Shown here: positions 47,106 to 58,753 of the stretch, in pieces
Numbering within the stretch: the first letter of the stretch is position 1
Layout of the letters: every line of letters starts with the position of its first letter
NCBI GenBank assembly: GCA_036346275.1
Contig: JAYEVK010000104.1
Location: forward strand, 1 to 64,000
Source of the DNA: Otatea glauca
Taxonomy: Eukaryota; Streptophyta; Magnoliopsida; Poales; Poaceae
Length of the DNA stretch: 64,000 bases
Direction of reading: 5' to 3'
Translations under genes and position numbers: made by a program
The notes under the pieces: model-generated
Databases searched by the model: none
What the model was told of the DNA's origin: nothing
Seen by the model: the letters and a program-made list of their open reading frames with translations, nothing else

Positions 47106-48570
47106 CTGGTTTTGCTCTTTCATAGATCTTCACCAGTCTCAAGAGACATAGCGATAGACAAGTATTCCACCAAGCCTCCTATCTTTTTAGGAGTTCATTT
47201 TCCTTTCTGGAAGTCGAGAATGGAGTCGTAAATCACTGCTTAGTGCTTCCTGATTTGGCAGAAGGTGAAGGTCCCATATGAGGTTCCTGCCGATGAAACG
47301 TCACGGCCGGCAATATGGCTGACGTTGAGCCCAATGCTAAGGCAAGGAACATCCTCATACAGGGCCTTAGCCGTAGTGAGTACGACAGGATCTCTCACCT
47401 ACGATCCACTTATCAGATCTGGGTGACCCTCGATACTTACCATGAGGGCACTATCCAGATCAAGATGGTGAGCCAAGATCAATAAAAGCGTGAGTACAAC
47501 AAATTTAAGCAGCACGCTGGTGAGACCCTTGATGAGTGTTTTGGTCGGTTCACAAAGATTTTGAGCGATCTCCGTGCAATTGGTTGCACATACTCTGACT
47601 TAGAGAATGCTTGATACTTTTTTACCGCACTTGATCTTCGGGTTTGGGAGATGAAGGTGATCACCATAAAGGACACCACAAACTTATCGACTCTGACTCT
47701 TGACCGGTTTTATTCCCAACTCAAGACTCGCGAGATTGACGTCGTCTCTCGTAAGATGAAGACGCAGTCAATGGCCTTGGTCACCGATCCCATTAGATCC
47801 TGTTCTGAGACTTCAGTTGGGTTCTCCCTTTCTGCCCTTTGCGAGCTAAGCGATGAACATTTGCATTTTTTTTCAGAAAATGAGCTTGCTCTTTTAGCTC
47901 GCATATTTTTCATGCCTACAAGAGGGTGAGGGAGAGAAAGAGAAGTGGCATCATCACCTGCTTCTAGTGTGGTTGCCCCAACCACATTTAGGCGAACTGC
48001 CCCAAGCTAGAGAAGGGCAAGAACAACTCTGGCAGTTCGGGAAAGAACGACGACACCAACAAGAACCACAACAAGAATCACTGAAGTTCGTGGACCCCAC
48101 GCGTGAGAAGAAGTACCACAACTCTCGAAGAACAAGTAGTTCTTCCACCGTGTCTTCGCCGCACTCAATAACATCAACCTCTGGAGATACGAGGGCGAGG
48201 ATAATCCGCAAGAGAAGAACAAAGGCAGCGACGACTTCACGGGGATGTGTTTCATGGCAGACGCCAATGGAATCAGCAACTCCGAGCTCTACAAATGACT
48301 TAAAAGGTACCCTCCTATGACCAGCTGAATGAAGCTTTCTGCAAATTAGGGAAATTTCATGCTAGATCTAGAGCTAGGTGTATGGAGTTAGAGAAGAAAG
48401 TAGGTACTTTGTCTCAAGAGTTATCTTCTCTTAGATCATATTTCTCCCGAGAGTCTCCTAATTTTACTCTTTGCGATGCCTTGCTTGTGGAGCTTGAGAA
48501 CCTAAGGACTATGCATGATAGTGTGGTTTCTGAGCTTGAGAGTATTAGGTCGAAGAATGCTAGCACTAGA
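47106..48570 (+). pseudogene. copia C gag fragment
   Basis: The gag start is lost (GACATAGCGATAGAC in place of CCATGGCGATAGAC). The TAG at the position seen in B and A' is present (near 47241), and another stop lies a few codons before it. The gag core is spread over frames (47651-47929: TIKDTTNLSTLTLD, LKTREIDVVSRK). The coiled-coil part (48382-48570: ELEKKVGTLSQELSSL, LVELENLRTMHDS) is cut at about 48570 by unrelated LTR sequence. Protease to RNase H are absent. Confidence 0.85.
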
Positions 48571-50092
48571 TCTTGAGTCAACGGATCTTCCTTGAATGCG
48601 TCGCCCAATTCAACGTCTACGTGAAACGAAAGAGAAAACCAAATAAACACCAAAATAGAGAGAAAAAACTCCAAAAAATCAAATACAATTCACCATTGAA
48701 TAGATCTCAATTTTAAAATTTTTTAAAAATTTGAATCACCTCAATCGGAGCTCATATGAGGGAGAACAGGCTCATAGAATATTCAAAAATAAAACAACCT
48801 GAAAATTAGAAAATACTGAATTACATGAATTATTTTTGAAGTGAAAAATACTAATCATTGCATCAGCTGACGTTAGCCCATGCCCAAACCAATCAGATCA
48901 CAACACGTGTCCCTAGGTCTATAGACTCGGTCTGTGCAACCAGTCGGTCCACTGTGGACTTGGTCCACGGAGCCTCGGTCTCTGCGCCCCACGCGTCTAC
49001 ACACGAATGGTTCACTGATCACCACGACTTGGGCCGTGCATTGAGATTCGACGGCCACAATTTGATCCGAGGCTTAAGACACGTGGTGGGTCACAGAAGC
49101 GTCCATGTGTCACGCATCTAACGGCTTGACTTGAGATCTGACGGTCGAAAGCGAGCGCGAGTTCACGGTGATGGCATGGCGGAGCTACACACCGGCGATG
49201 AAGACGAAGCCTCCTTGCACAGCAGAAGAACGACAGTCCCGACTCCTTTTAACCCAAATCTAGAAGAACTAGCGATGGCGAACACAATGGTGGTCTTGGC
49301 GACGACGGCGCTCTCGGAAACTCCAAATCTCGGCGAACTCGCAACCACTCTAGCCAAATCAATTTAGGGCTTAGGTTCGTTAAGCTTTTGCGCTGCTGAT
49401 CCGCACCTTAAATAGCAGAAGAAGTCCTAGACGCGCACGTGAAGAGGAAGAAATCCATGGTGGTGCGGAGACGGACGCTGAATAAAGTCCACGACGGTCA
49501 CGCGAACACAATGACGCACCGCCCTACACGTGGCACGATGCTCGGTTGCGATACGTCCTAACCCGATCTAATCCGGACTGCCCACAAGATTGCACGACTT
49601 GATTCAGTTAGGGTTTCCATCTACTCTAGTTAATCTTGACCATCCGATTGAATCCAACCGTCAGGTCTCTTTTAGGGTTAACAACAAGCCAACTGATCCT
49701 AGCTATCCTATCCTGATCCTACGGCTGGTGTGAAAGTTTCTAGAAGATGGGCTGATCAAGTCGACGCATAATACTTGGGCCAAGCTCATTACTGTTTACC
49801 CCGAATTTTCCATGAGTTGTTGATTTAAAATAATTCCAGTAATTAGTTTAATTTGTTTTAAGCAATAAAAATATCAGAAAAAATCCAAAAAATTATCATA
49901 AATACTTTGAAATATTTTGAACTCAAATAAAATGTTTTTAATAACACTTTTTTTAAAATTTATCATTATTTAAATACTTTTCACAAAGGGGCAAATACAA
50001 TTATTTTTAATAAATTCCAAAAAAATTCAAATAAATCAGAAGAATCATAAAATGCACAAATAACAATAAAATAATAATAAAAGGCAAAAATT
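48571..50092 (-). repeat. fragment of LTR Z family
   Basis: The sequence from TCTTGAGTCAACGG matches the LTR of Z at about 29036-30640, in the same (minus-strand) orientation, but lacks the terminal TGTAACATCCC. It abuts copia C gag without a visible target duplication. Frames at 48858-49121 and 49131-49367 lie in the GC-rich LTR part and are incidental. Confidence 0.75.
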
Positions 50093-50629
50093 TGTCTCTA
50101 TTATTTTGTTATAAAAATCAAAACTAAAAACTAAAGTTTTGACATAGGCGAGTTATTTATATTATGTGAAGTGCGAGGAATGGACTTACACGTAGTGTAC
50201 GGGGATTTCTCACTCGGGTCGATTAAGGACCAAACTATTGTGTTGTTTTCAAGCTAAGACATCCGTACAACCACAAGTGCTATTTTGGGGTGACCTTAAC
50301 CTATTAAGTTGTCTAAGCCTAACTTGCACATTGGAAGGCTAGAGTAATTCATTGTTGAGTGTGCCACTGCAATTCCTATTGTGATTGACACCATGAGCAA
50401 GGTAACTCTATTCCAGGAAGATAATAATGTTAATTCAACAAACTAAATTCAGGCAAGAAGGATAGTTTCTCTAAAATGGCCTTGGGATTCAAGTGTTTAG
50501 CGACTTAATTTTGAAACTACATTTGATTTGATCAGTTCACAACATGGTGCTTTGGGTCGTTCTGCCTCTACTAGCGGATGGGGCATCAAAGATAAGGACA
50601 GGGAAACCAACGGACCTAAAGAAATATTT
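50093..50629 (+). repeat. fragment of Y-type LTR
   Basis: 50150-50330 matches 45030-45190 of LTR Y in plus orientation (CGATTAAGGACC near 50220 against CAATTAAGGACC near 45075). The remainder holds nothing recognisable. Confidence 0.55.
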
Positions 50630-52830
50630 TGTAACACCCTGGCACTCCATGTGCCCTAAATATCACTTTATCATACTTTTTCACAAAATTTTAAGCACTT
50701 TAAAAGGAAAATTTTGTGAACAACAATATATCATTTAACAGCTAAACACCAACTATGCAATCTGCACACGAAATGATGATGTAACTAATAACAAAGGCAG
50801 GAACGAGAACAACCATAATAAACTTGGAACCACACACCCAAGGGCACTTGAGAATGCCCAGAACACATGCGTCTCGAAAACAAACTTACCTTTTACTTAC
50901 CTTTGGCGAGACCACCAATTGGAGAACAAAACCAATATATAAACAAATTATGTATTTGATACATAAAAACTAACTAAGTTCACATGAGTCCCATACCACT
51001 AAATTATTCTATGACTAAAACTATCAATATTATTTATTGTTCCAAGAATGTGATAAATGCTAAATATCATATAAGTGGTTGGTGAAATTGCATGTGAGAT
51101 GGCTATGCTACTCCCTGTCCATGCATGCTGGCTTCATCGTACCTAAAACATTAAATAAACAAGCGTGAATCTAAGAATCAACAAAGCACATTATATAATG
51201 ATACCATCACATGTAAATAAACTTATCAATTTAATTTCTTTTTCTTTCATTCATGCGATGCATTCTGCTGACATGCTCATATGCACATCACATAGCTTAT
51301 ACTAGCATAGCTGAGTGCACACCCGTCGATATCGCACCCTCTCATTCTCTTCCATCCCGTGGAGGGGGCTATCGTAGTAGTTCTTTCATACCTACACAAA
51401 GTTGGTCTTAGAGGGCCACACATATCACCTCTTATCCACATGATGCATAAAATGTCAATGCAAGTTATGATATTCATTTTCTATCTTTCATCACCATTAA
51501 CAAGATCATGAGCATATACAATGTCAATAATTAATAATAATCATATTAAATAGTAATATATCAATTATCAATTTAAACGACAATTCATCTTAAACAAATC
51601 ATCATTTCTACCATACACTTGCCTTTTTTTACCCACGGGGAATGGAATGGCGTGAGGTTTAAGCCAAACCTGAAATCACACCTCCTACAGTAGGTAAATC
51701 CATCTCAAAATGATGCAATAATAGTACAAGCATCAAACATAATAACGTCGCACCTACGCATAACCCTAGACTTAACTTTTTTTCCTCGCCGGACAGGACA
51801 GTTTACCCTTTGCTGCCCCGACGGTCGGAAGGCCATAACTCCAAGATCAGGAGCTTAAACATGGCAAACCATATGTTTTGTGAAAATTAAAAAAGATTAC
51901 CTATAATTTTCTAGTTATCCATATTTTTCAATTAATTCATCTAACCCCTCGTCTCTAGCCCTGAAGACCGATATGTTGTTTTACTAGACAGCAGACTTCA
52001 CAATTTCATATCTATTTTTATACAACTCCAAACATAATAAACCATAATTATATCTCTGAAATGTAAGGAAAATTATCTAGATTTCTTTATTTTGGAAAAT
52101 AATTTAATTTGACCATTAATTAACCCTAATCTGCAGATTACCATAACTGCTCTCAACAGCGACCAATTTCTAGACAAAGAAGATTCAACATGACATTACT
52201 TTCAAAACGCTTAACCAAATTTTACATTCTTGTACTCTAATTAATCTTTAGTTAGAAATCTACATTTTTCACAATGTCCTCATGCCATGAAACTAACCAT
52301 AGGTGCCCCAAAACTTGACCCAAAGATAGAAACCATTGTTGGACCAAACACTGAACTCGCCCAAAAACCAATCCGGCGCCTCTAAAAGCCACATATACCG
52401 ATGAAACAACCATAAAATCACTCCACTATAGCACAAACATATTCGAAACCAATTTAGGGCTTATACTTGAAACCCGAAGATTCATCCGAAACAACAATGT
52501 CAGTGATCCTCCTCTGTTCCCTTGCATTTCTCACTCCTTCACACTCCCCAAAACTCTCGTAAAAATCCTCCAAGATCCTCGTCACCTCCTGCATATGGTG
52601 ATGTCTCCCCAAAACTCTTGTAAAAATCCTCCAAGATCCTCATCATCTCCTGCACATGGTGACATGAACAGATTTGAAATCAGACGTACTTCTTAATACG
52701 GAACATGAAAAGATGAAGCGACGTTCACCAGAATGCGGCCAGAGCGCGGCACCAGCGACGGAGAGGCGACGGTGGCGGGAGGAGTGACGGGTATGGATCG
52801 ATTGAAATGAATCTCTGACTTTCCTCTCCT
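50630..52830. repeat. probable gypsy LTR remnant
   Basis: It starts with TGTAACACCCTGGC, a common terminus of plant gypsy LTRs. The interior is AT-rich and resembles reverse-oriented LTR sequence, followed by a GC-rich part (52700-52800). A local duplication (CTCCAAGATCCTC at 52567 and 52628) is visible. No right terminus or coding domain is found. Confidence 0.45.
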
Positions 52831-53201
52831 TGTGTTCTTCCGTTTTCCCATCCCCTTCTCTGATTTCTCACCCAATTTCTTCAAAGTTATCCAAAATTAC
52901 CCCAAATCTCGACTTCAATCCTACTCGATCGGGACATCACCCACCATACCATACGGTGGCAGCTTCAGAACGCAACATACACAAAAATGTTAGTGGGCTA
53001 GATGATTTGAGAAATAAAACTGTTGAATACAGATATTATCCGTATAAACCATATTTGTATCAGTATATAGGGAAAAATCCGACAATATATGGATTCGCAT
53101 TTAATGCTATTTTTCTTGCCACATTCATTGCTATCTGGATATGGTGCCGAGTAAAACGAATGGGTATCATTGAGGCCACCCTCAAAATAAAATATTTATA
53201 A
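52830..53201 (+). CDS. unrecognised open frame with one predicted membrane segment
   Basis: A frame of 123 codons. Its first half lies in C-rich sequence and may be chance. From about 52990 (VSGLDDLRNKTVEYRYYPY) the composition becomes protein-like, with many aromatic residues, then a hydrophobic stretch of about 20 residues (FAFNAIFLATFIAIWIW) and a basic end (CRVKRMG). I do not recognise a family. It could be a captured exon fragment or a chance frame. No start context, splice sites or homologue in the window support expression. Confidence 0.25.
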   Translation: MCSSVFPSPSLISHPISSKLSKITPNLDFNPTRSGHHPPYHTVAASERNIHKNVSGLDDLRNKTVEYRYYPYKPYLYQYIGKNPTIYGFAFNAIFLATFIAIWIWCRVKRMGIIEATLKIKYL

Positions 53202-53279
53202 TGCTATGCGTCATCTTTTCCATCAACTTTGTTTCTTCCCTACTCACTTCGCTCCGCTCTCCTTCCGTCCTATCTAAAA

Positions 53280-53520
53280 CAAAAATTTCAAATCGGAAAT
53301 TTTAACTTTGAAATTTTAAACATGAAGTTCCAACTCAAAATAGTTTCAAATCAAAAGAATTCAGCTCAGAAAATTTCAACTTGAAAATTTTTAACTAGGA
53401 AAATTTCACCTCCGTAGGAAATTTTCAATTCAAAAAATTCAAATGGATTGAAAATTTTCAAACCAGGAAACTTTCAACATAGGAAATTTCAATTCGCCAT
53501 TTCCGGTCCTTCATCTACAT
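53280..53520. repeat. AAATTTTCAA-type degenerate minisatellite
   Basis: About twelve loosely related units of 15-25 bp built from GAAAATTTTCAA and variants, themselves self-complementary. Non-coding. Confidence 0.6.
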
Positions 53521-53994
53521 ACATACAAGCTAGCAGTAAGCACCTAAAATAAACAAGATTTGTGCCCGATATTTTAGCAAATTAATTAGTCTCCACATAA
53601 AACAAAAGATGTAATTTGCTAGTAGTGCTGAATTCATGAAATATTATCATCAGATAAAAAACGTAAGAAGACAAAAGTTCAATTTACTTTAGCTCACAAT
53701 TTTATTTTTCGAACAAGCAGAAATGAAATGGGAATCTATAAGTACGGTGCTTTGGCGTTGAGCCACCCCCGAAGAGCAATTAAATTGCACAAGTATAGGA
53801 CACAATACTAGACAGGGGATCATACTGAAACAAGATCGATGGCACTTCACTTAGTCAACATACAAAACATCAATATTTCCTCCAACTGGACAGAAAGTAT
53901 TACACGTAATTAAACACCGCTCAAAAGGACACAATACATTGCAGAACAAAAGAACATTAACTCTTTGACAGTAACAAATGTGAATAAATGTTCA
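53521..53994. other. 3' flank of the germin-like gene
   Basis: Downstream (on the minus strand) of the germin-like stop codon. It probably holds its 3' UTR. No other feature. Confidence 0.5.
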
Positions 53995-54883
53995 CTAGAA
54001 TTGAGCTTGAATGCGGTCTACGATCATCTTGTCCACTTGGAAGGCCTTGGCTAGGATATCATCGGAGATGGTTTGCTTCGATCCGAATACAGCATTGGCG
54101 ACGGTTATTACTCCAGGGTTCTGGCTGCTCAAAGCTGCAAGGGCTACAGCATTGGTCGTTCCATAGTTGAATTGGAAATGGATCAATCCCCGAGGGAACA
54201 CAAATACATCCCCTTTGTTAAGAACCTTGGTGAACAACTTGTTATCGGGGTTCGACGTCACAAAACCAACATAGAGAGCCCTCCAGCACCGTCAGGATCT
54301 CAGTGGCACGTGGGTGAGTGTGAGGCGGGTTGAGGCCATATGGAGCATAATCTATGCGAGCAAGGAGATGCCCATGGTGTTCAGCCCGGCGATCTGCGCG
54401 ACGTTGACTGCCGTCACAGCGGAGCCCTGCTTGTTGGTTGTGTTGCCGGCCATATGAAGGCCAGAGAAGAAGAAGTCTTCGGCGATGACATCCTTTACGT
54501 CCTTACATGGAAACCCATTGACACGCACTGCATGCACAGAATCATCAAATATATGTAAACTGTGGTTAGTAACCGCTTTGTTTACTAATAGAAATTTTGG
54601 CACGTTCTCTTTATTTTCCCTGTTACTAAGGAGTATAAGTTAAATCTAATGTTTATTTTCAAGGTGTATTGTAGACCTGTTTACCATTAAAACTATTAAC
54701 AAACTAACAAACTTAGTACACAGTAGCATTATGTAGGAGTAAAATTAATCAAGCATACACACCTTTAGACACCTTATCGACGACACAGAAGTCCTGCAGA
54801 AGGCTCGGATCGGAGGCGGTGCCAGGAGAGCATGACAAGGCCAAGAGGAAAGCGGCAAGGAGGAAGGCATGGCTGGCTGCCAT
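53995..54883 (-). pseudogene. germin-like protein (cupin) gene, two exons, frame-disrupted
   Basis: Germin-like proteins are secreted, apoplastic cupins, often with superoxide dismutase activity and defence roles. Exon 1 (54883-54765) starts MAASHAFLLAAFLL, a signal peptide, and ends in SLLQDFCVVDK. A 237-bp GT-AG intron follows. Exon 2 (54527-53995) reads VNGFPCKDVKDV, then cupin box 1 (PPHTHPRATEILTVLEGSL, with the metal-binding H-x-H and E) and box 2 (GDVFVFPRGLIHFQFNYG), ending VDRIQAQF. About 219 codons is the family size. A 1-bp deletion near 54360 creates SLLA-stop and a 2-bp loss near 54270 restores frame. So box 1 is out of frame and the gene is broken, unless these are sequence errors. 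It resembles the clustered cereal germin-like genes. Confidence 0.9.
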
Positions 54884-55001
54884 TTGTGCCCCTCTTTCGT
54901 TAACTGAAATCAAAGGGAAATGATGTGAGCTGAGAAGTATGGTTTTTTGATGGTTGATTGCTTTGATTGTTGTGGTATCTAGGGATGGAGGAGGTTGGTA
55001 C

Positions 55002-55007
55002 TTATAG
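55002..55007 (-). promoter_or_regulatory. TATA box of the germin-like gene
   Basis: TATAAG on the minus strand, about 120 bp upstream of the start codon, in TCCCTATAAGTACC. The spacing suits a plant promoter with an 80-90 bp leader. Confidence 0.65.
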
Positions 55008-55199
55008 GGAGGGAAGCGTTAGTTGTGTTGCCTGCAGATGAGTTTACGTGTGGTTAGGTAACGAACAAGTCTTGTACTCTTGTAGGAAGGCCTGCATATA
55101 TTCTACAACAAATCGCACTACCGTGATTAAATTGGAAAGGCTTATTTGTGTGATTGAAGAATTCTAGGTCATCTCTAGCACTACCTTGAAAAAGGTCAT

Positions 55200-55650
55200 C
55201 AGTGGCGGTTCATAACTGCTATCAGTGGCGGTTTTTGAATCACCACAGATTTAGCGCTACTGATAATCGAGGATTATCAGTGGCGGTTCTAGAATCGCCA
55301 TAGATAACACTATCTGTGGCTGTTTTTGGCTAGAACAGCCACTGATATTCGGGTATCAGTGACGGTTCGAGCCAAAAACCGCCACTAATCATCCAAGTAT
55401 CAGTGGCGGTTTTTTGATAGAACCGCCACTGATACTCAAATATCAGTAGCGGTTCTATCCCAAAAACCGCCACTGATAATACGACTATTAGTGGCGGTTT
55501 TTGGCTAGAACTGCCACTGATACAACTATCAGTGGCGGTTGTATATAAAACCGCAACTAATAGGCCTAGTATCAGTGACGGTTTTTTGATATTACCATTA
55601 CTGATATTACGTCAGTAGCGGTTTTGGGCCAAAACCGCCGCTGATAATCC
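55200..55650. repeat. CACTA-2 subterminal dyad array (left)
   Basis: About ten units of ATCAGTGGCGGTT...AACCGCCACTGAT. The core GGCGGTT differs from the ATCGGTT core of CACTA-1, so this is another subfamily. Confidence 0.87.
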
Positions 55651-56787
55651 CACACACGAAAATAAAAAAATTGGCATTTGTGGCTAGCCTTAGGAGCGCT
55701 AGCCATACCTTTTCATTATATACATTGTTGTTTGAGTTGACATCACTAGTTCAAATGTAATATTTATTAGCATAATCATTTTAAAAAAACTGTCAGATAC
55801 AAGAGAGATAAAAACGGGATGCTGGGCATAGAAGAATTGCAGATAACAAAAAATAGCTAAGATTCTATCTACTTACTAATCACTTGAAGGTTTTTATGCA
55901 ACTCTCTGGCAACTTCAAGGAACTGAAAACCACTCAACTCTTCCATGTGCACCGCTACCAAAATGAAATTAACATCTTGTGCATGATTCTCAAGACATCG
56001 GAGTGCCTCTATGGTACTTGAATACACTATCATCAAAAAAGGGAAAATTTTTAGTGTCTATTCGAATACAAAAATTCTCGTAACTATAAAAGAAAGAGTT
56101 TCGCATGGAGACCATTGCAAAGTTAGAATCGATGATCGAGGAATATTATGAAGGATGGAAAAGTAGTAGTAATAAAATATCTACTTCTTAAAAAGAACAT
56201 GGATTGCTGGCATGAATTGATGGCGCTTACCATAAAAGTTGAGTTTACAGAGCATAGACCTTGCTAAATTCGCATGATGTTTATCTTCATCGATTACCAT
56301 GACACTAAGCCCATCAGTAGTGTGTCCTTCTGTTCTTTGAGCCATGAGTTTCTTAATGCCAGAGTTATTCTGGTTTTTGAGCTTTATTTTTGTGTGTGAA
56401 GCACTTGATCCTGATGAGCAATTGTTTCTAAGAAGAAACCATCATGATGAGCAAGAAAAGCATGATTCACTCAGAAAACCACGCATTTCTTTAGTAATTG
56501 TTTCACTTGGTTAGTTTATCAAACTATTTCAAACACATGAAATAACTTCATATGAAAAAATAACCATGTAAGGCAAACATATGAAATATTTAGAAGTATC
56601 ACTCGCATGTGTGTGTGTTCCTGAAGAAGACAAAAGTACATGCTACACTAGCACAACCACTGACAAAAGTAGTGGCATTGACAAAAGAATGGGGTCCCAT
56701 TTGAAAGGAACAAAGAGTTATTTACACTTTGTAATGAAACAAAATTGAAGTAACAAAAGCCTAAACTAGTGGAGGTAAACTAGAAGC
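55651..56787. other. CACTA-2 interior without recognised gene
   Basis: AT-rich sequence between the left array and the stop codon of the C48 gene. Short frames show no domain. It probably includes the 3' UTR or further exons that I cannot define. Confidence 0.45.
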
Positions 56788-57692
56788 CTACGGGTCTTCG
56801 GAGGATGGAGACACGTGCTGTGAGACAAGAGTATGGATGACTGGATCGTTGTTGTCTTCGTCATAAAACTCGCATTTTTTGTTGGTTATTTCCTTCATGA
56901 TGAAGTAGGCAAGCTGGCCCTGAATGGCTTGGATTTTAGAAGGAAGCAGTCCTAACGTAAACAATTTGAGACGCTATAAGTATAAAAAACAAAATTAAGA
57001 GAGTATATAGAAATTGAGTGGTGCGAATCAATGTGTCATGTCAGCATGACTGACCTCTACATCATTGTCTTTTATTGTGCATGATAAGATTTCGCGCATG
57101 TACTGGCACATGAAGTACCCACATAAATTTGTTCCTTGCGGCTGCTTGTGACACTGCAAAAATCGAATGAACTAAGATGTCGTCGAAGGAGCTATTTACT
57201 ATGAAATACGATATAAGAATATTCCTTGCGTGCGTACCGGAAACTTAGTACAGATTGTAAGGGATTTGTGGTATGGGCGGTATCTCGAGCTCTTCTGACA
57301 ATATCTTTTGAATGCCTAATTTATTAAATGTGCCATCACTTCAAAGTCTTTTTTAGGTTTATCCAGTGGATCCATGGTCAGTATCTTGCTCTTTTCTGGA
57401 TGAATTATTACGAGAATCCAGTGGAAGCTACATACACATGCATGATACCATAGTCATTAGTCCTTACATCAGAGTAAATAACGAAATAAACGAGTAATTT
57501 AACTAGCTAGTGAGGAACTTACTTAAAATGGTATGGTAAAAGTATAAACTCCTTGTCTTGTAGTTTAATCAAAACTTTATATACGTACTCCTCGACCTCC
57601 TTTGGTGCTCTTTTGATTTCAGATTGGCAAACCGTTCCCGGGTCGAGGAATCCCACTGGCCCCTTGGTTCTTCGTAATTCAATCATCTCGTA
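56788..57692 (-). pseudogene. CACTA-2 C48 (Ulp1-like) peptidase gene, 5'-truncated
   Basis: Four exons on the minus strand: about 57692-57523 (VGFLDPGTVCQSE ... FILLPYHFN), 57427-57238 (FHWILVIIHPEKSKILTMD, ending SLTICTKFP), 57153-57055 (CHKQPQGTNLCGYFMCQYM) and 56973-56788 (LGLLPSKIQAIQGQLAYF ... SPSSED, stop). GT-AG borders are seen at all three introns. C48 peptidases cleave SUMO-like proteins. The catalytic H (FHW), D (TMDPL), Q (HKQ) and C (LCGYF) are all present. One in-frame stop (LIN-stop-AFKRY) interrupts exon two. The upstream tnpA-like part is absent. It aligns with 42108-43025 of CACTA-1. Confidence 0.85.
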
Positions 57693-58200
57693 TCTATATA
57701 ACGAAATAGTAATTAAAAAACTAATCTAAATACTTATCCTCTAAAGAAACTAGATAATAAATTCATCATCTAAAAATGATGAGCACCCACCTACCAAATT
57801 AACTAAAATTTCATGTATATTATATCCAATAATCTTAATTAAATAAATTTAATATATGCAAGATGTATATGTCCACACTAATGGAACCAAATTAATAGTA
57901 ATTAAAAAAGCAATCTAATTACTTATCATCTAAAGAAGCTAGATAATAAATTCATCATCTACCAAATTAACTTAAAATGCAATTTATATTAAATATATGC
58001 TTGATCATAATTCATCATCTATAAAAGGAACACAAAATCATCTAATGAACCTAGCTAGGAAATAAATTCATCAACTACAAAATGGTAGGTAAATAAAAAT
58101 AAACAAAATCTAAACTTTTCATCTCATCTACATATAAACCTTAATTAAACTAGGTTTACAAATTAAATTGCAACAAGAGTAACACAAATCAACAGAGGAG
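57693..58200 (-). other. CACTA-2 AT-rich leader or intron
   Basis: Very AT-rich, with a duplicated block (AAAGAA(A/G)CTAGATAATAAATTCATCATC at about 57742 and 57932, shared with small differences). It lies between the promoter and the first recognised exon, and is probably transcribed but non-coding. Confidence 0.5.
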
Positions 58201-58326
58201 AAAAAATAACTCACCAAGGAACAACTAGAGGAAGTACAAGCACAAGAATTGGAGAAAACGAAATCTGAAAACTAGAAGTTTTGGTTTGCTCTCGGGGGGA
58301 AGAAGACCAGTGCTGCTACTGCACTC

Positions 58327-58336
58327 CTATTTATAG
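58327..58336 (-). promoter_or_regulatory. TATA box of CACTA-2 transcript
   Basis: TATAAATAGG on the minus strand, directly inside the right dyad array and reading toward the C48 gene. This matches the arrangement in En/Spm, where the terminal region is also the promoter. Confidence 0.7.
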
Positions 58337-58337
58337 G

Positions 58338-58735
58338 AAATGTTATCAGTGACGGTTGTTAACTACAACCGCCACTGATAACATTATCTGTGGCGGTTTT
58401 ACCCTCGAACCGCCACTGATAATTTATTATCAGTGGCGGTTCTAGGATAGAACTGGCACGGATAATCCAGTAGTATCAGTGGCGGTTGTAGGATAGCACC
58501 GCCACTGATAACCTAGTTATCAGTGGCGGTTCTATCCTCCAACCGCCACTAATGATGTATTTGTTATCAGTGACGGTTCTATCCTTGAACAGCCATTGAT
58601 AATACATTATCAGTGGCGGTTAGATGATAGAACCACCACTGATATTCTTCCCGCCATTTTCAGTATAGAACCGTCACTGATAATTATATTTGTGGCGGTT
58701 CGAAAAAAACCGCCACAAATAGACCATCACCTATT
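58338..58735. repeat. CACTA-2 subterminal dyad array (right)
   Basis: About nine ATCAGTGGCGGTT/AACCGCCACTGAT units, as in the left array, ending shortly before the terminal GTAGTG. Confidence 0.87.
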
Positions 58736-58753
58736 GCAGGTTTTGGCGTAGTG

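Larger units (their letters stand above)
55179..58753 (-). mobile_element. CACTA-2, non-autonomous CACTA element with C48 gene
   Basis: Both ends carry CACTAC (CACTACCTTGAAAAAGG at 55179, and CACTACGCCAAAACC read from 58753 on the minus strand), followed by dyad arrays at 55200-55650 and 58338-58735. Length is 3575 bp. The 3-bp flanks are TAG and TCT, so a target duplication is not confirmed. The only coding content is a C-terminal piece of a tnpA-like/C48 gene on the minus strand. It lies directly upstream of the germin-like gene promoter. Confidence 0.83.

Noticed and set aside
55179..58753. 3-bp target duplication of CACTA-2
   Set aside because: The flanks are TAG and TCT. The element ends are convincing but the duplication is not, so it is not claimed.
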